Position numbers and translations under genes: made by a program
Source: Flavobacterium psychrophilum
GTDB taxonomy: Bacteria; Bacteroidota; Bacteroidia; Flavobacteriales; Flavobacteriaceae
Length of the DNA: 9,245 bases
NCBI GenBank assembly: GCA_945907225.1
Contig: CAMDSN010000052.1
Location: 1-9,245 of the forward strand
Reading direction: 5' to 3'
Notes under the pieces: generated by a model
Told to the model about the DNA's origin: nothing
Databases searched by the model: none
Seen by the model: the letters and a program-made list of their open reading frames with translations, nothing else
Part shown: positions 1 through 7,506 of the stretch, piece by piece
How the letters are laid out: the number at the start of each line of letters is the position of its first letter
Numbering within the stretch: position 1 is the stretch's first letter

Positions 1-102
1 ATATAATTCAGGTTCGTCTGTATCTAAGTATATTAATACCTCACCTTTGAAACTAAATTTTTTTGCAATTTTACCTAAATAGAAACAATCTTCTTTACGC
101 AT
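1..102 (-). CDS. rimM: RimM, 16S rRNA processing / 30S maturation factor (5' part only)
   Basis: This is the N-terminal 34 codons of a gene that runs off the left edge on the minus strand. The translation starts [12 protein letters not shown] and continues with [18 protein letters not shown], the usual opening of flavobacterial RimM, in which the F-x-x-KGE-V segment is the first strand region of the N-terminal RimM barrel. By family knowledge RimM binds ribosomal protein S19 in the 30S head and helps late 16S rRNA maturation. The ATG lies 14 bases after the rpsP stop codon, with no promoter box or terminator between, so the two are very probably co-transcribed; rpsP-rimM is a widely conserved pair. 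Only the N-terminal barrel start is visible, so the length and the C-terminal PRC-barrel part cannot be checked. Confidence 0.9.
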   Translation of the reverse strand, partial: MRKEDCFYLGKIAKKFSFKGEVLIYLDTDEPELY

Positions 103-116
103 AATTGCTAGAAGTT

Positions 117-821
117 TTACGCTTCGGTTTCCTCGTTAGTTTCTTCAACCGCTGGGGCTTCCTCATTTGAAGCTGCTTCTGCAATTGTTTCTTCAGCCAC
201 CACTTCTTCTATAGCTGGTGCATCTTCATCTTCAACTGTTTCTTCTACAACTTCTTCTACAGCTTGTACTTCTTCATCTGCAACTATTTCTTCAGCTACA
301 ACTGCTTCTTCTGCAGCGGTTTCATTTGCAATAACTTCTTCTGCAACTACAATTTCTTCTTCAACTTTAGTAGCTTCTAAAGCAGCGGCAGCACGTTTGT
401 CATTTGCTTCTTTTTCAGCTTTTAAGGCTTTAGCTTTAGCAGCGGCTTGTGCCTTAGACAAAACTTCTTTTTTGGAATCAACCTTCCCGGCTTTTTCTTC
501 AATCCATTTTGCTAATTTTGCATCAGCTTGTTCTTGAGACAAGGCTCCTTTTCTCACGCCACCGTCAAGGTGGTGTTTCAACAAAGCACCTTTGTAAGAC
601 AGAATTGCCCTTGCTGTATCTGTTGGTTGTGCCCCATTGTGTAACCATTGAACCGCTTGGTCAAGATTTAATTCAATAGTTGCTGGATTTGTGTTTGGAT
701 TGTAAGTTCCTATTTTTTCAAGGTATCTACCATCTCTTTTTGATCTTGCATCTGCTGCTACGATCCAGTAAAAAGGCTTTTGTTTTTTACCGTGTCTTTG
801 TAATCTAATTTTTACTGACAT
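117..821 (-). CDS. rpsP: 30S ribosomal protein S16 with long acidic C-terminal tail
   Basis: The product is 234 residues, from the ATG whose complement lies at 819-821. Residues 1-80 are the S16 fold, with [20 protein letters not shown] and the [16 protein letters not shown] motif. S16 binds 16S rRNA in the 30S body and is needed for assembly. Upstream in-frame codons could add nine residues, but the S16 family start is MSVKIRL and this ATG fits it. Most bacterial S16 proteins are about 80-90 residues. Here residues 81-152 form an Ala/Lys-rich, probably helical extension, and residues 153-234 form a tail built from loose VAEE/VEE units with about 30 Glu, 3 Asp and no Lys or Arg. C-terminal extensions on S16 are, from memory, common in Flavobacteriia, but this one seems long. 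It is the first gene of the rpsP-rimM operon and diverges from the lipoprotein gene at 1011. Confidence 0.95.
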   Translation of the reverse strand: MSVKIRLQRHGKKQKPFYWIVAADARSKRDGRYLEKIGTYNPNTNPATIELNLDQAVQWLHNGAQPTDTARAILSYKGALLKHHLDGGVRKGALSQEQADAKLAKWIEEKAGKVDSKKEVLSKAQAAAKAKALKAEKEANDKRAAAALEATKVEEEIVVAEEVIANETAAEEAVVAEEIVADEEVQAVEEVVEETVEDEDAPAIEEVVAEETIAEAASNEEAPAVEETNEETEA

Positions 822-870
822 AATCTGTTTGATTAATTTGAGGTACACGACCTCGATTATTTTAAGGGTG

Positions 871-878
871 CAAAGATA
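871..878 (-). promoter_or_regulatory. -7 promoter box for rpsP-rimM
   Basis: Read on the minus strand this is TATCTTTG followed by C, a full match to the Bacteroidota housekeeping -7 consensus TAnnTTTG. It lies 49 bases before the rpsP ATG. No good -33 TTG is visible at the usual spacing, only T-rich sequence. Confidence 0.65.
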
Positions 879-981
879 ATTTTATTTTTAAAATAAACTA
901 ATCCAATTAAAGCTTTTTTGCTGTTTTTCTTATTTCCACACAATTTTTTTAGAAATAGATACTACTTTTATATTAAAAAGT

Positions 982-989
982 TATTTTTG
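982..989 (+). promoter_or_regulatory. -7 promoter box for the lipoprotein gene
   Basis: TATTTTTG matches TAnnTTTG and ends 21 bases before the ATG at 1011, which predicts a leader of about 15 bases. A -33 TTG is not evident. It sits back to back with the rpsP promoter in the same 189-base divergent spacer. Confidence 0.55.
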
Positions 990-1010
990 TGATTCCTAAA
1001 ATAAATAAAA

Positions 1011-1715
1011 ATGAAAAGGATATTATCGTTTATTGCAATTGCAATTGTATTTTCCTCTTGTCAAGAAAATGTCAAATTTAACAATCCAGGGTTTCAAGGG
1101 TTGAAAGACGATGTTTTTTGGAGAGCCAATGATGCATTCGGGACAATTGACGCTAGCGGTAAGTTAAAAATCCAAGCTTACACTGAGTATGAAACACTAA
1201 CTCTTAATACAAATAGCCCCCTTGTTGGAACCTATGTTTTAGGGACAACAAATCAAAATAATTCAGCAGTATACTCGTCAAATTTTAACGATATTTTATC
1301 AGAATATGCTACAATAGCAGTACCAGGGCCAACAGGAACGGTCTCTATAGTTAATGGTGGAAGCGGTTATAGTAGCGGAACTTCTATTGCCACAACTGGA
1401 GGTTCAGGAAGTGGACTGACAATAAATATTATTGGAAATGCATCTGGTGTTGTTAGTAGTGTTACTGTAGCTTCACGGGGAAGTGGTTACTTAGCTGGAG
1501 ATATAGTGACCATATCAGGTGGAAATGTTAATTGTAGAGTTAAAATAAATAATGTTCAAAACAGTAATGGAGAAATTGTGATTACCGAATACGATAATGT
1601 GAACAAAACAGTTTCCGGTAAGTTTAAATTTAATGCTGCTAGAACAGGAGTTTTTGGAAACCCTATTTTAAATTTTCAATACGGTGAATTTTATAAAACA
1701 CCTATTTTTCCTTAA
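1011..1715 (+). CDS. DUF6252-like lipoprotein with inserted GSGY module
   Basis: This is a 234-residue predicted lipoprotein of unknown function. Residues 1-16 are a signal peptide (MKRIL, hydrophobic core, FSS) and Cys17 is the lipidation site, followed by Gln-Glu-Asn. The flanks, residues about 25-100 (FWRANDAFGTI, TYVLGTTNQNNSAVY) and 186-234 (GEIVITEYD, KTVSGKFKFNA, NFQYGEFYKTPI), resemble from memory the small flavobacterial DUF6252 lipoproteins. Between them, residues about 108-181 form a Gly/Ser-rich module with two GSGYxxG units (GSGY at 117-120 and 157-160) and TTGGSGSGLTINI, a pattern I associate with phage and marine-bacterial structural proteins. The module looks inserted into a surface loop. 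The gene has its own promoter box, and no clear terminator follows. The family name is a recollection, so confidence in the function is low, but the coding call and lipoprotein nature are secure. Confidence 0.8.
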   Translation: MKRILSFIAIAIVFSSCQENVKFNNPGFQGLKDDVFWRANDAFGTIDASGKLKIQAYTEYETLTLNTNSPLVGTYVLGTTNQNNSAVYSSNFNDILSEYATIAVPGPTGTVSIVNGGSGYSSGTSIATTGGSGSGLTINIIGNASGVVSSVTVASRGSGYLAGDIVTISGGNVNCRVKINNVQNSNGEIVITEYDNVNKTVSGKFKFNAARTGVFGNPILNFQYGEFYKTPIFP

Positions 1716-1860
1716 AAACTCAAAATTGTTAATAGATAAAAGCCATTTTTCAAATAGTCTTTTATTTTTCAAAGCTAGATTTATCACTTTCCAAGTTTTT
1801 ATTATTAATCCCAAAATAATAATAAAACCCAAATTAATAACTACTTACATTTATTTAAAC

Positions 1861-1868
1861 TACATTTG
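1861..1868 (+). promoter_or_regulatory. -7 promoter box for the RRM protein gene
   Basis: TACATTTG followed by C matches TAnnTTTG and lies 24 bases before the ATG at 1893. The 177 bases between the lipoprotein and this gene are otherwise very A/T-rich, with no other feature that I can support. Confidence 0.6.
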
Positions 1869-1892
1869 CCAATAATTTTTTAAATAAATAAT

Positions 1893-2234
1893 ATGAATAT
1901 TTTTGTTGGAAGTCTTCCGTTTACTATTGACGAAGCAGATTTAAGAGAGTCTTTTGAGGCTTATGGAACAGTTGACTCTGTTAAAATTATAACTGATAAA
2001 TTTACTGGAAGAAGTAAAGGATTTGGTTTTGTTGAAATGTCTAATGATGAAGAAGCTCAGAAAGCTATCGATGAATTAAATGGCGCAACAGTTGAAGGGC
2101 GTACGATTGTAGTAAACAAATCGGAACCAAAACCCGAAGGAGAAAGAAGACCTTTTAACAACAACCGCTCTGGTGGTGGTGGTTACAATGGCGGCGGAAA
2201 TTCTCGCGGCGGGGGTGATAGAGGAAGATACTAG
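1893..2234 (+). CDS. RRM-type RNA-binding protein with Gly/Arg-rich tail
   Basis: The product has 113 residues and a single RNA recognition motif. RNP2 is IFVGSL at residues 3-8 and RNP1 is KGFGFVEM at 42-49, with the aromatic residues that stack on RNA bases in place. The fold ends near residue 77 (RTIVVNKSEP). Residues 83-113 are a disordered basic tail with GGGGYNGGG and RGGGDRGRY repeats, like eukaryotic and cyanobacterial glycine-rich RNA-binding proteins. Such small RRM proteins occur in many Bacteroidota and are thought to act in post-transcriptional control; I know of no Hfq-like function shown for this copy. The gene has its own promoter box and a strong terminator at 2261-2287, so it is probably monocistronic. 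The ATG is preceded by TAAATAAATAAT and has no Shine-Dalgarno sequence. Confidence 0.92.
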   Translation: MNIFVGSLPFTIDEADLRESFEAYGTVDSVKIITDKFTGRSKGFGFVEMSNDEEAQKAIDELNGATVEGRTIVVNKSEPKPEGERRPFNNNRSGGGGYNGGGNSRGGGDRGRY

Positions 2235-2260
2235 TTTTACTCTTTAAATAAATAAATTAA

Positions 2261-2287
2261 ACCATCTCCTTCGAGATGGTTTTTTTT
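2261..2287 (+). terminator. Intrinsic terminator of the RRM gene
   Basis: A perfect 8-bp stem, ACCATCTC (2261-2268) with GAGATGGT (2273-2280), closes a CTTC loop and runs into a tract of T residues to 2287. Two upstream A residues can extend the stem. It lies 27 bases after the stop codon. Confidence 0.9.
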
Positions 2288-2301
2288 GTTGATAACTAAA
2301 A

Positions 2302-2332
2302 TTGATTTCTTACATGCTAAAATGTATTTTTG
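2302..2332 (+). promoter_or_regulatory. dnaE promoter (TTG, 20-base spacer, TATTTTTG)
   Basis: A -33 TTG at 2302-2304 is followed after 20 bases by TATTTTTG at 2325-2332, fitting the Bacteroidota pattern TTG-N19-23-TAnnTTTG. The predicted transcription start, around 2336-2340, falls after the alternative TTG start codon at 2330, which supports translation from the ATG at 2366. Confidence 0.65.
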
Positions 2333-2365
2333 AAACATTACTTTTCACAAAATTTCATTCCAACT

Positions 2366-5300
2366 ATGTATTTGATTTTTGATACTGAAACAACAGGATT
2401 GCCTAAAAATTTTGCCGCTCCAATTACAGATATTTCTAATTGGCCTCGTTGTGTTCAAATAGCATGGCAGCTTCATGATGAAATGGGTAATCTTATTGAG
2501 CATCAAGATTATTTGATTAACCCAAAGGACTTTAACATTCCTTTTGATGCCGAAAAAATTCACGGAATTTCAACAGAATTGGCCATTGCTAACGGCAAGC
2601 CATTGTCGGAAGTTTTAGATCGATTTAATGCCTCTATGCTTAAATCTAAATTTATTGTTGGGCAAAATGTTGGATTTGATGTAAATATTATGGGTTGTGA
2701 ATTTCACCGAATGGGAATTGAAACAACTATGAATAGCATGCCTGTATTGGATACATGCACTGAAACTACTGCATCACTTTTAAAGTTGCCTGGTGGAAGA
2801 GGTGGTCGATTTAAATTACCTACCCTAACAGAATTATATACATTTCTTTTTGGAGTTCCTTTTTCTGATGCTCATAATGCCACAGCCGATGTTGAAGCAA
2901 CTACACGTTGCTTTCTAGAATTAATTAATAGACAAGTTTTCACCAAAGAAGATTTAGAAGTATCGGCAGATTATTTTATAAGGTTTAAGGAAAATAATCC
3001 TGAGGGAATTAAGTTAATAGGATTAAAACATATCAACTTAAAGCAAGCCTCTGAGCAATTTAAAATTCAAAATAAACCTGATGATGTTGTTGACTCAGCT
3101 GTTTTTGATCATAATAATAGTGTCCAAACGCTAAAAGATACTGATTTTGTTCATTTGCACAATCACACCCAGTTTTCTGTATTACAGTCCACTATTAGTG
3201 TATCCGATTTAGTTAATACAGCTATTAAAAATAATATGCCTGCTATTGCCATTACTGATCATGCCAATTTGATGGGTGCCTTTCATTTCGTTCGTGATAT
3301 ATTGTATCACAACAAATTAGTGGAGGCAAGAAATGAAAAAGCTAAAGAAAATAAAGAAATTCCGCTTGAAAAAATAATGAAACCTATTGTTGGCTGCGAA
3401 TTTTTTGTTTGCGATGATTTAACAGATAAATCTAGGAAAGACAATGGTTACCAAATAGTTTTTTTAGCAAAAACAAAAACGGGATATCACAACTTAGCCA
3501 AACTTTCATCAATTGCTTACACGGAGGGTTTTTATTATGTACCAAGAATAGATAGAAGAGCCATTCAAAAATTTAAAGATGGCCTAATTGTACTCTCTGG
3601 AAATTTGTATGGGGAAGTGCCAAGCAAAATTTTAAATGTAGGAGAGAATCAAGCTGAAGAAGCACTTGTTTGGTGGAAAAAGGAGTTTGGCGCAGATTTT
3701 TACTTAGAATTAATGCGTCATAATCAAGAAGATGAAAATAGAGTAAATGCGTCTTTAGTATCATTAGCCAGAAAGCATGAAGTAAAAATGGTTGCCACTA
3801 ACAACGTTTTCTATACTAATAAAGAAGACTCAAATGCACATGATATTTTGCTTTGTGTTCGCGATGGAGAAAAACAAACTACACCCATAGGGCGAGGTAG
3901 AGGTTATCGCTATGGCTTAAATAATCAAGAATACTATTTTAAGTCAGGAGAAGAAATGAAAAAGCTTTTTTATGATTTACCTGAAGCAATAACCAACATT
4001 ACAGAAATTGTAAATAAAATTGAAATCTATGATTTGTTTCGCGAAGTTTTACTCCCAAAATTTGAAATCCCTACAGAATATTTAGTTGCAGAAGACGAAA
4101 CGGATAAAGGGAAACGCGGGGAAAACAAGTATTTAAATCATTTAACCTATGAAGGGGCAAAACGTAGGTATCCAGAAATTACAGATGACCCGAGCGATAG
4201 CGAACGGGCGAAGCAAATAAAAGAGCGAATTGATTTTGAATTGCTAACGATTGAAAATTCTGGATATCCAGGCTATTTTTTAATTGTTCAAGATTTAATA
4301 GCTGAAGCACGTAAAATGGAGGTGTCTGTTGGTCCTGGGCGAGGATCTGCTGCGGGTTCTGTAGTTGCTTATTGTTTAGGAATAACAAATATAGATCCGT
4401 TGATGTATAATTTGCTTTTTGAACGTTTTCTAAATCCCGATAGGGTTTCCCTTCCTGATATTGATATCGATTTTGATGACGAAGGAAGGAGTAAAGTTAT
4501 GGATTATGTAATTAAAAAATACGGCTCAAAACAAGTGGCTCAAATTATTACATACGGAACCATGGCAACCAAATCAAGCATACGCGATACAGCAAGGGTT
4601 ATGGATTTGCCACTATTTGAAGCAGATAGAGTTGCCAAATTAATTCCGGGGATAATGCCGTCAAAATGGAATTTGTCCCGTCTTTTATCCGAAGACGAAG
4701 CAACAATAAAAAAGGCCTTACGTCCTGATGAATTTGAAAGGGTGAAAGAATTGATTTCGCTTTCAAAAGAGGGGAATTTATGCGCGGACACCATTAATCA
4801 AGCAAAATTCTTAGAAGGGAATTTAAGGAATACAGGGATTCATGCTTGTGGGGTTATCATTACACCAAGTGATATAACCAATTTTGTTCCTGTGGCAACA
4901 GCTAAAGATTCAGATTTATATGTCACCCAATTTGATAACTCAGTTGTTGAAAGTGCCGGATTATTGAAAATGGACTTTTTGGGTTTAAAAACACTAACAT
5001 TAATTAAAGATACGGTTAAACTTGTTAAATACAGAACAGGAAAAGACCTCTATCCAGATAAATTCCCTATAAATGACCTAAAGACTTTTGAACTTTTTCA
5101 GCGTGGCGAAACGGTTGGTATTTTTCAGTATGAAAGTCCCGGAATGCAAAAATATTTAAAAGAATTAAAACCTACAGTTTTTGGTGATTTGATCGCTATG
5201 AACGCGCTCTATCGTCCGGGGCCAATTGCCTATATTCCTAGTTTTATTAAACGAAAAAACGGAGAAGAAGAAATCACCTATGATATTGAAGCTTGCGAAG

Positions 5301-6895
5301 ATTTGCTGAAAGAAACCTACGGAATTACAGTTTATCAGGAGCAGGTGATGCTATTATCACAAAAATTGGCTGATTTTTCAAAAGGAGATGCCGATGTTTT
5401 GCGAAAAGCCATGGGAAAAAAACAGAAAGATGTTTTGGATAAGATGAAACCAAAATTTATTTCGCAGGCTGAAATCAAAGGCCACTCTGCTGACAAATTA
5501 GAAAAAATATGGAAAGATTGGGAAGCCTTTGCGGAATATGCGTTTAATAAATCGCATTCTACTTGTTACGCTTGGATTGCCTATCAAACCGCTTATTTGA
5601 AAGCGAATTATCCAGCAGAATATATGGCAGCTGTTCTTTCTAATAATATGAATGATATCAAACAAGTTTCATTTTTCATGGAAGAATGTAAACGTATGGG
5701 GTTGGAAGTTTTAGGTCCAGATGTTAATGAATCGTTTTATAAATTTACAGTTAATGACAATTATGCTGTACGGTTTGGTATGGGTGCAGTAAAAGGAGTA
5801 GGGGCTAATGCTGTAGACACAATTGTTCAAAGCCGAAAGCAAGAACCCTATAAATCTATATTTGATTTAGCAAAAAAAATAGATTTACGCGCAGCCAATA
5901 AAAAAGCAATTGAAAGTTTGGCCTTAGCCGGAGGATTTGATTGTTTTCAAAATTCGCATCGAGCACAATATTTTCATATAGAAGGTGAAGGCATCACATT
6001 TTTAGAAAAAGCAATTCGTTATGGTTCTAAGTTTCAGGAAAACGAGAATTCCTCCCAAGTGAGTTTGTTTGGGGAAGCCAGTGAAGTGCATATAGCCGAA
6101 CCGGTTGTTCCACCCTGTGAAGAATGGAGTACCATGGAAAAACTGGCGAAAGAAAAGGAGGTAGTTGGAATTTATATTTCGGGTCATCCATTGGATGATT
6201 ACCGTTTTGAAATGAAATATTTCTGTAATAGTAAATTGGAAAATTTAAGAAACCTAACTAGATGTGTTGGCAGAACATTATCCTTTGCCGGTATCGTTTC
6301 AAATGTTCAATATAAAATTTCCAAAGCAGGGAAAGACTGGGCTATATTTACCTTAGAAGGGTATGATGAGAGTTATAACTTTAGAATTTTTAACGAAGAA
6401 TATTTAAAGTTCCGTCATTTTTTGGTCAACAACCAATTTGTTTATTTTAAAGTAATGATAAAGGATGGATGGATAAATCGCGAAACCGGGAAAAAATCAG
6501 AACCACAAATTATGTTTCAGGAGGCTAAGTTATTGGCGGATGTATTACCACTTTTTGCTAAAAAATTATCCATTCAAATCGACATTAATGAGTTGCATAA
6601 AAATACTATAGAACAACTAAGTGGTGTCTTTCATTCAAATAAAGGAGACAGCTCTGTTACTTTCGAAATCATTGAATTTGACAAAACAAAAGTAATCCCC
6701 GAACTAATTGCAATTGATGACGAAAATTTTGATTCACAAAACTCGGAAGAAATTGATATTGAAATTCCAGTTATAGAGGAAGAAGTTCAGCTTGTAACTA
6801 AAGTCTCATTGCCAAGTAGGAAGTTAAAAATTAATATTTCAAAACAGCTTTTGATAGAGCTAGAGCAAATGAAAATAAAATTCAGCTTGAACTAG
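2366..6895 (+). CDS. dnaE: DNA polymerase III alpha subunit (DnaE) with fused DEDDh exonuclease
   Basis: This is the 1509-residue replicative polymerase. Residues 1-185 are a DnaQ-like DEDDh 3'-5' exonuclease with FDTETTG (D6, E8), D105 in GQNVGFD, and H170/D175 in HNATADVEAT. A PHP domain follows from about 261 (HLHNHT at 263-268, TDH at 297-299). The C-family polymerase core carries GPGRGSAAGS (656-665), PDIDIDFD with catalytic D698 and D700, and D870 in MDFLGLKT. A helix-hairpin-helix lies near KGVG (1143-1146), a beta-clamp binding motif QVSLF at 1231-1235, and an OB fold from about 1303. An acidic linker (1448-1473) and a short basic end close the protein. An in-frame TTG at 2330 would add 12 residues but overlaps the promoter box, and MYLIFDTETTG is the natural exonuclease start. 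The fused exonuclease, absent from E. coli DnaE, supplies proofreading in cis and is typical of Bacteroidota. Confidence 0.97.
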   Translation: MYLIFDTETTGLPKNFAAPITDISNWPRCVQIAWQLHDEMGNLIEHQDYLINPKDFNIPFDAEKIHGISTELAIANGKPLSEVLDRFNASMLKSKFIVGQNVGFDVNIMGCEFHRMGIETTMNSMPVLDTCTETTASLLKLPGGRGGRFKLPTLTELYTFLFGVPFSDAHNATADVEATTRCFLELINRQVFTKEDLEVSADYFIRFKENNPEGIKLIGLKHINLKQASEQFKIQNKPDDVVDSAVFDHNNSVQTLKDTDFVHLHNHTQFSVLQSTISVSDLVNTAIKNNMPAIAITDHANLMGAFHFVRDILYHNKLVEARNEKAKENKEIPLEKIMKPIVGCEFFVCDDLTDKSRKDNGYQIVFLAKTKTGYHNLAKLSSIAYTEGFYYVPRIDRRAIQKFKDGLIVLSGNLYGEVPSKILNVGENQAEEALVWWKKEFGADFYLELMRHNQEDENRVNASLVSLARKHEVKMVATNNVFYTNKEDSNAHDILLCVRDGEKQTTPIGRGRGYRYGLNNQEYYFKSGEEMKKLFYDLPEAITNITEIVNKIEIYDLFREVLLPKFEIPTEYLVAEDETDKGKRGENKYLNHLTYEGAKRRYPEITDDPSDSERAKQIKERIDFELLTIENSGYPGYFLIVQDLIAEARKMEVSVGPGRGSAAGSVVAYCLGITNIDPLMYNLLFERFLNPDRVSLPDIDIDFDDEGRSKVMDYVIKKYGSKQVAQIITYGTMATKSSIRDTARVMDLPLFEADRVAKLIPGIMPSKWNLSRLLSEDEATIKKALRPDEFERVKELISLSKEGNLCADTINQAKFLEGNLRNTGIHACGVIITPSDITNFVPVATAKDSDLYVTQFDNSVVESAGLLKMDFLGLKTLTLIKDTVKLVKYRTGKDLYPDKFPINDLKTFELFQRGETVGIFQYESPGMQKYLKELKPTVFGDLIAMNALYRPGPIAYIPSFIKRKNGEEEITYDIEACEDLLKETYGITVYQEQVMLLSQKLADFSKGDADVLRKAMGKKQKDVLDKMKPKFISQAEIKGHSADKLEKIWKDWEAFAEYAFNKSHSTCYAWIAYQTAYLKANYPAEYMAAVLSNNMNDIKQVSFFMEECKRMGLEVLGPDVNESFYKFTVNDNYAVRFGMGAVKGVGANAVDTIVQSRKQEPYKSIFDLAKKIDLRAANKKAIESLALAGGFDCFQNSHRAQYFHIEGEGITFLEKAIRYGSKFQENENSSQVSLFGEASEVHIAEPVVPPCEEWSTMEKLAKEKEVVGIYISGHPLDDYRFEMKYFCNSKLENLRNLTRCVGRTLSFAGIVSNVQYKISKAGKDWAIFTLEGYDESYNFRIFNEEYLKFRHFLVNNQFVYFKVMIKDGWINRETGKKSEPQIMFQEAKLLADVLPLFAKKLSIQIDINELHKNTIEQLSGVFHSNKGDSSVTFEIIEFDKTKVIPELIAIDDENFDSQNSEEIDIEIPVIEEEVQLVTKVSLPSRKLKINISKQLLIELEQMKIKFSLN

Positions 6896-6962
6896 GCATC
6901 AATTATGACAATTATTTTACAGTCAAAACCGATTTTTAGGCAATTAACTGAAATAAAATTTC

Positions 6963-6970
6963 TAATTTTG
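6963..6970 (+). promoter_or_regulatory. -7 promoter box for trxA
   Basis: TAATTTTG matches TAnnTTTG and lies 36 bases before the trxA ATG. A T-rich TTTAG about 22 bases upstream may serve as a weak -33 element. The dnaE-trxA gap of 111 bases shows no clear terminator, so read-through from dnaE is possible as well. Confidence 0.5.
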
Positions 6971-7006
6971 AATCCGAATAAATAAATAATCATAAAATAA
7001 AAAAAT

Positions 7007-7324
7007 ATGGCTTTAGCAATAACTGATGCTACTTTTGATGAAGTAGTATTGAAATCGAATAAACCAGTAGTTGTAGATTTTTGGGCAGCTTGGTGCGGCC
7101 CCTGTAGAATGGTTGGTCCTGTAATAGACGAAATAGCAACAGAATATGAAGGTAAAGCAACCGTAGGTAAGGTTGACGTAGACGCTAACCAAGAATTCGC
7201 TGCAAAATATGGTGTTCGAAATATTCCAACAGTTTTAGTATTTCATAACGGAGAAGTTGTTGGTCGTCAGGTTGGTGTTGCACCAAAAAAAACATACACT
7301 GATGCGATTGATGCACTATTGTAA
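7007..7324 (+). CDS. trxA: Thioredoxin
   Basis: The product is a 105-residue cytosolic thioredoxin, the usual length of the family, with no signal peptide. The redox site WCGPC is at residues 29-33 (Cys30 and Cys33), preceded by VVVDFWAA. The cis-proline that faces the site is Pro74 in RNIPTV, and the buried acid is Asp24. By family knowledge it reduces protein disulfides and donates electrons to ribonucleotide reductase, peroxiredoxins and methionine sulfoxide reductases, and is itself reduced by thioredoxin reductase, which is not in this window. The ATG follows an A/T-only leader containing TAAATAAATAAT at 6979-6990. The gene lies 111 bases after dnaE and has its own promoter box and terminator. 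Nothing in it departs from the family. Confidence 0.96.
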   Translation: MALAITDATFDEVVLKSNKPVVVDFWAAWCGPCRMVGPVIDEIATEYEGKATVGKVDVDANQEFAAKYGVRNIPTVLVFHNGEVVGRQVGVAPKKTYTDAIDALL

Positions 7325-7376
7325 TTACTAGTTCCCAAATAAGTAACGTAATACAAAACCAGATATCATTGAAGAT

Positions 7377-7417
7377 GTCCCCAAAAGTTAGACGCTCTTT
7401 GGGGCCTTTTTATTTTT
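7377..7417 (+). terminator. Intrinsic terminator of trxA
   Basis: CCCCAAA (7379-7385) pairs with TTTGGGG (7398-7404) around a 12-base loop, followed by T-rich sequence from 7407 (TTTTTATTTTT). Its left arm and loop, CCCCAAAAGTTAGAC, resemble the terminal inverted repeat of some IS3-family elements, so it may have an insertion-sequence origin. Confidence 0.75.
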
Positions 7418-7494
7418 CTTTTTTTGAAGTCGTTCTATTATTAATGGGGGAGGTACAGATTGTAAAATATCTTTTAATCAATCAATCTTTTCAA

Positions 7495-7502
7495 TATCTT
7501 TG
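7495..7502 (+). promoter_or_regulatory. -7 promoter box for the DUF58 gene, almost touching the start codon
   Basis: TATCTTTG is a full match to TAnnTTTG, yet only four bases (AGAC) separate it from the ATG at 7507. Transcription would therefore start at or within a base or two of the ATG, giving a leaderless message. T-rich sequence at about 7472-7475 sits where a -33 element would be. Confidence 0.6.
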
Positions 7503-7506
7503 AGAC

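Noticed and set aside
822..848. Nine-residue N-terminal extension of S16
   Set aside because: The S16 family begins at MSVKIRL; the upstream codons are simply open sequence in the leader.
1684..1875. 63-codon plus-strand open frame overlapping the lipoprotein 3' end
   Set aside because: It begins inside the lipoprotein gene in another frame, is dominated by Ile, Phe, Lys and Leu as expected from A/T-rich spacer, and has no leader or recognisable motif.
2345..6187. Several 60-84 codon minus-strand frames within dnaE
   Set aside because: They are antisense shadows of a strongly conserved gene, with no promoter box or protein similarity that I can see.
7319..7356. Inverted repeat TTGTAATTAC / GTAATACAA around the trxA stop
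   Set aside because: Weak A/T pairing with a bulge and a 19-base loop, and no T tract; the real terminator follows at 7377-7417.
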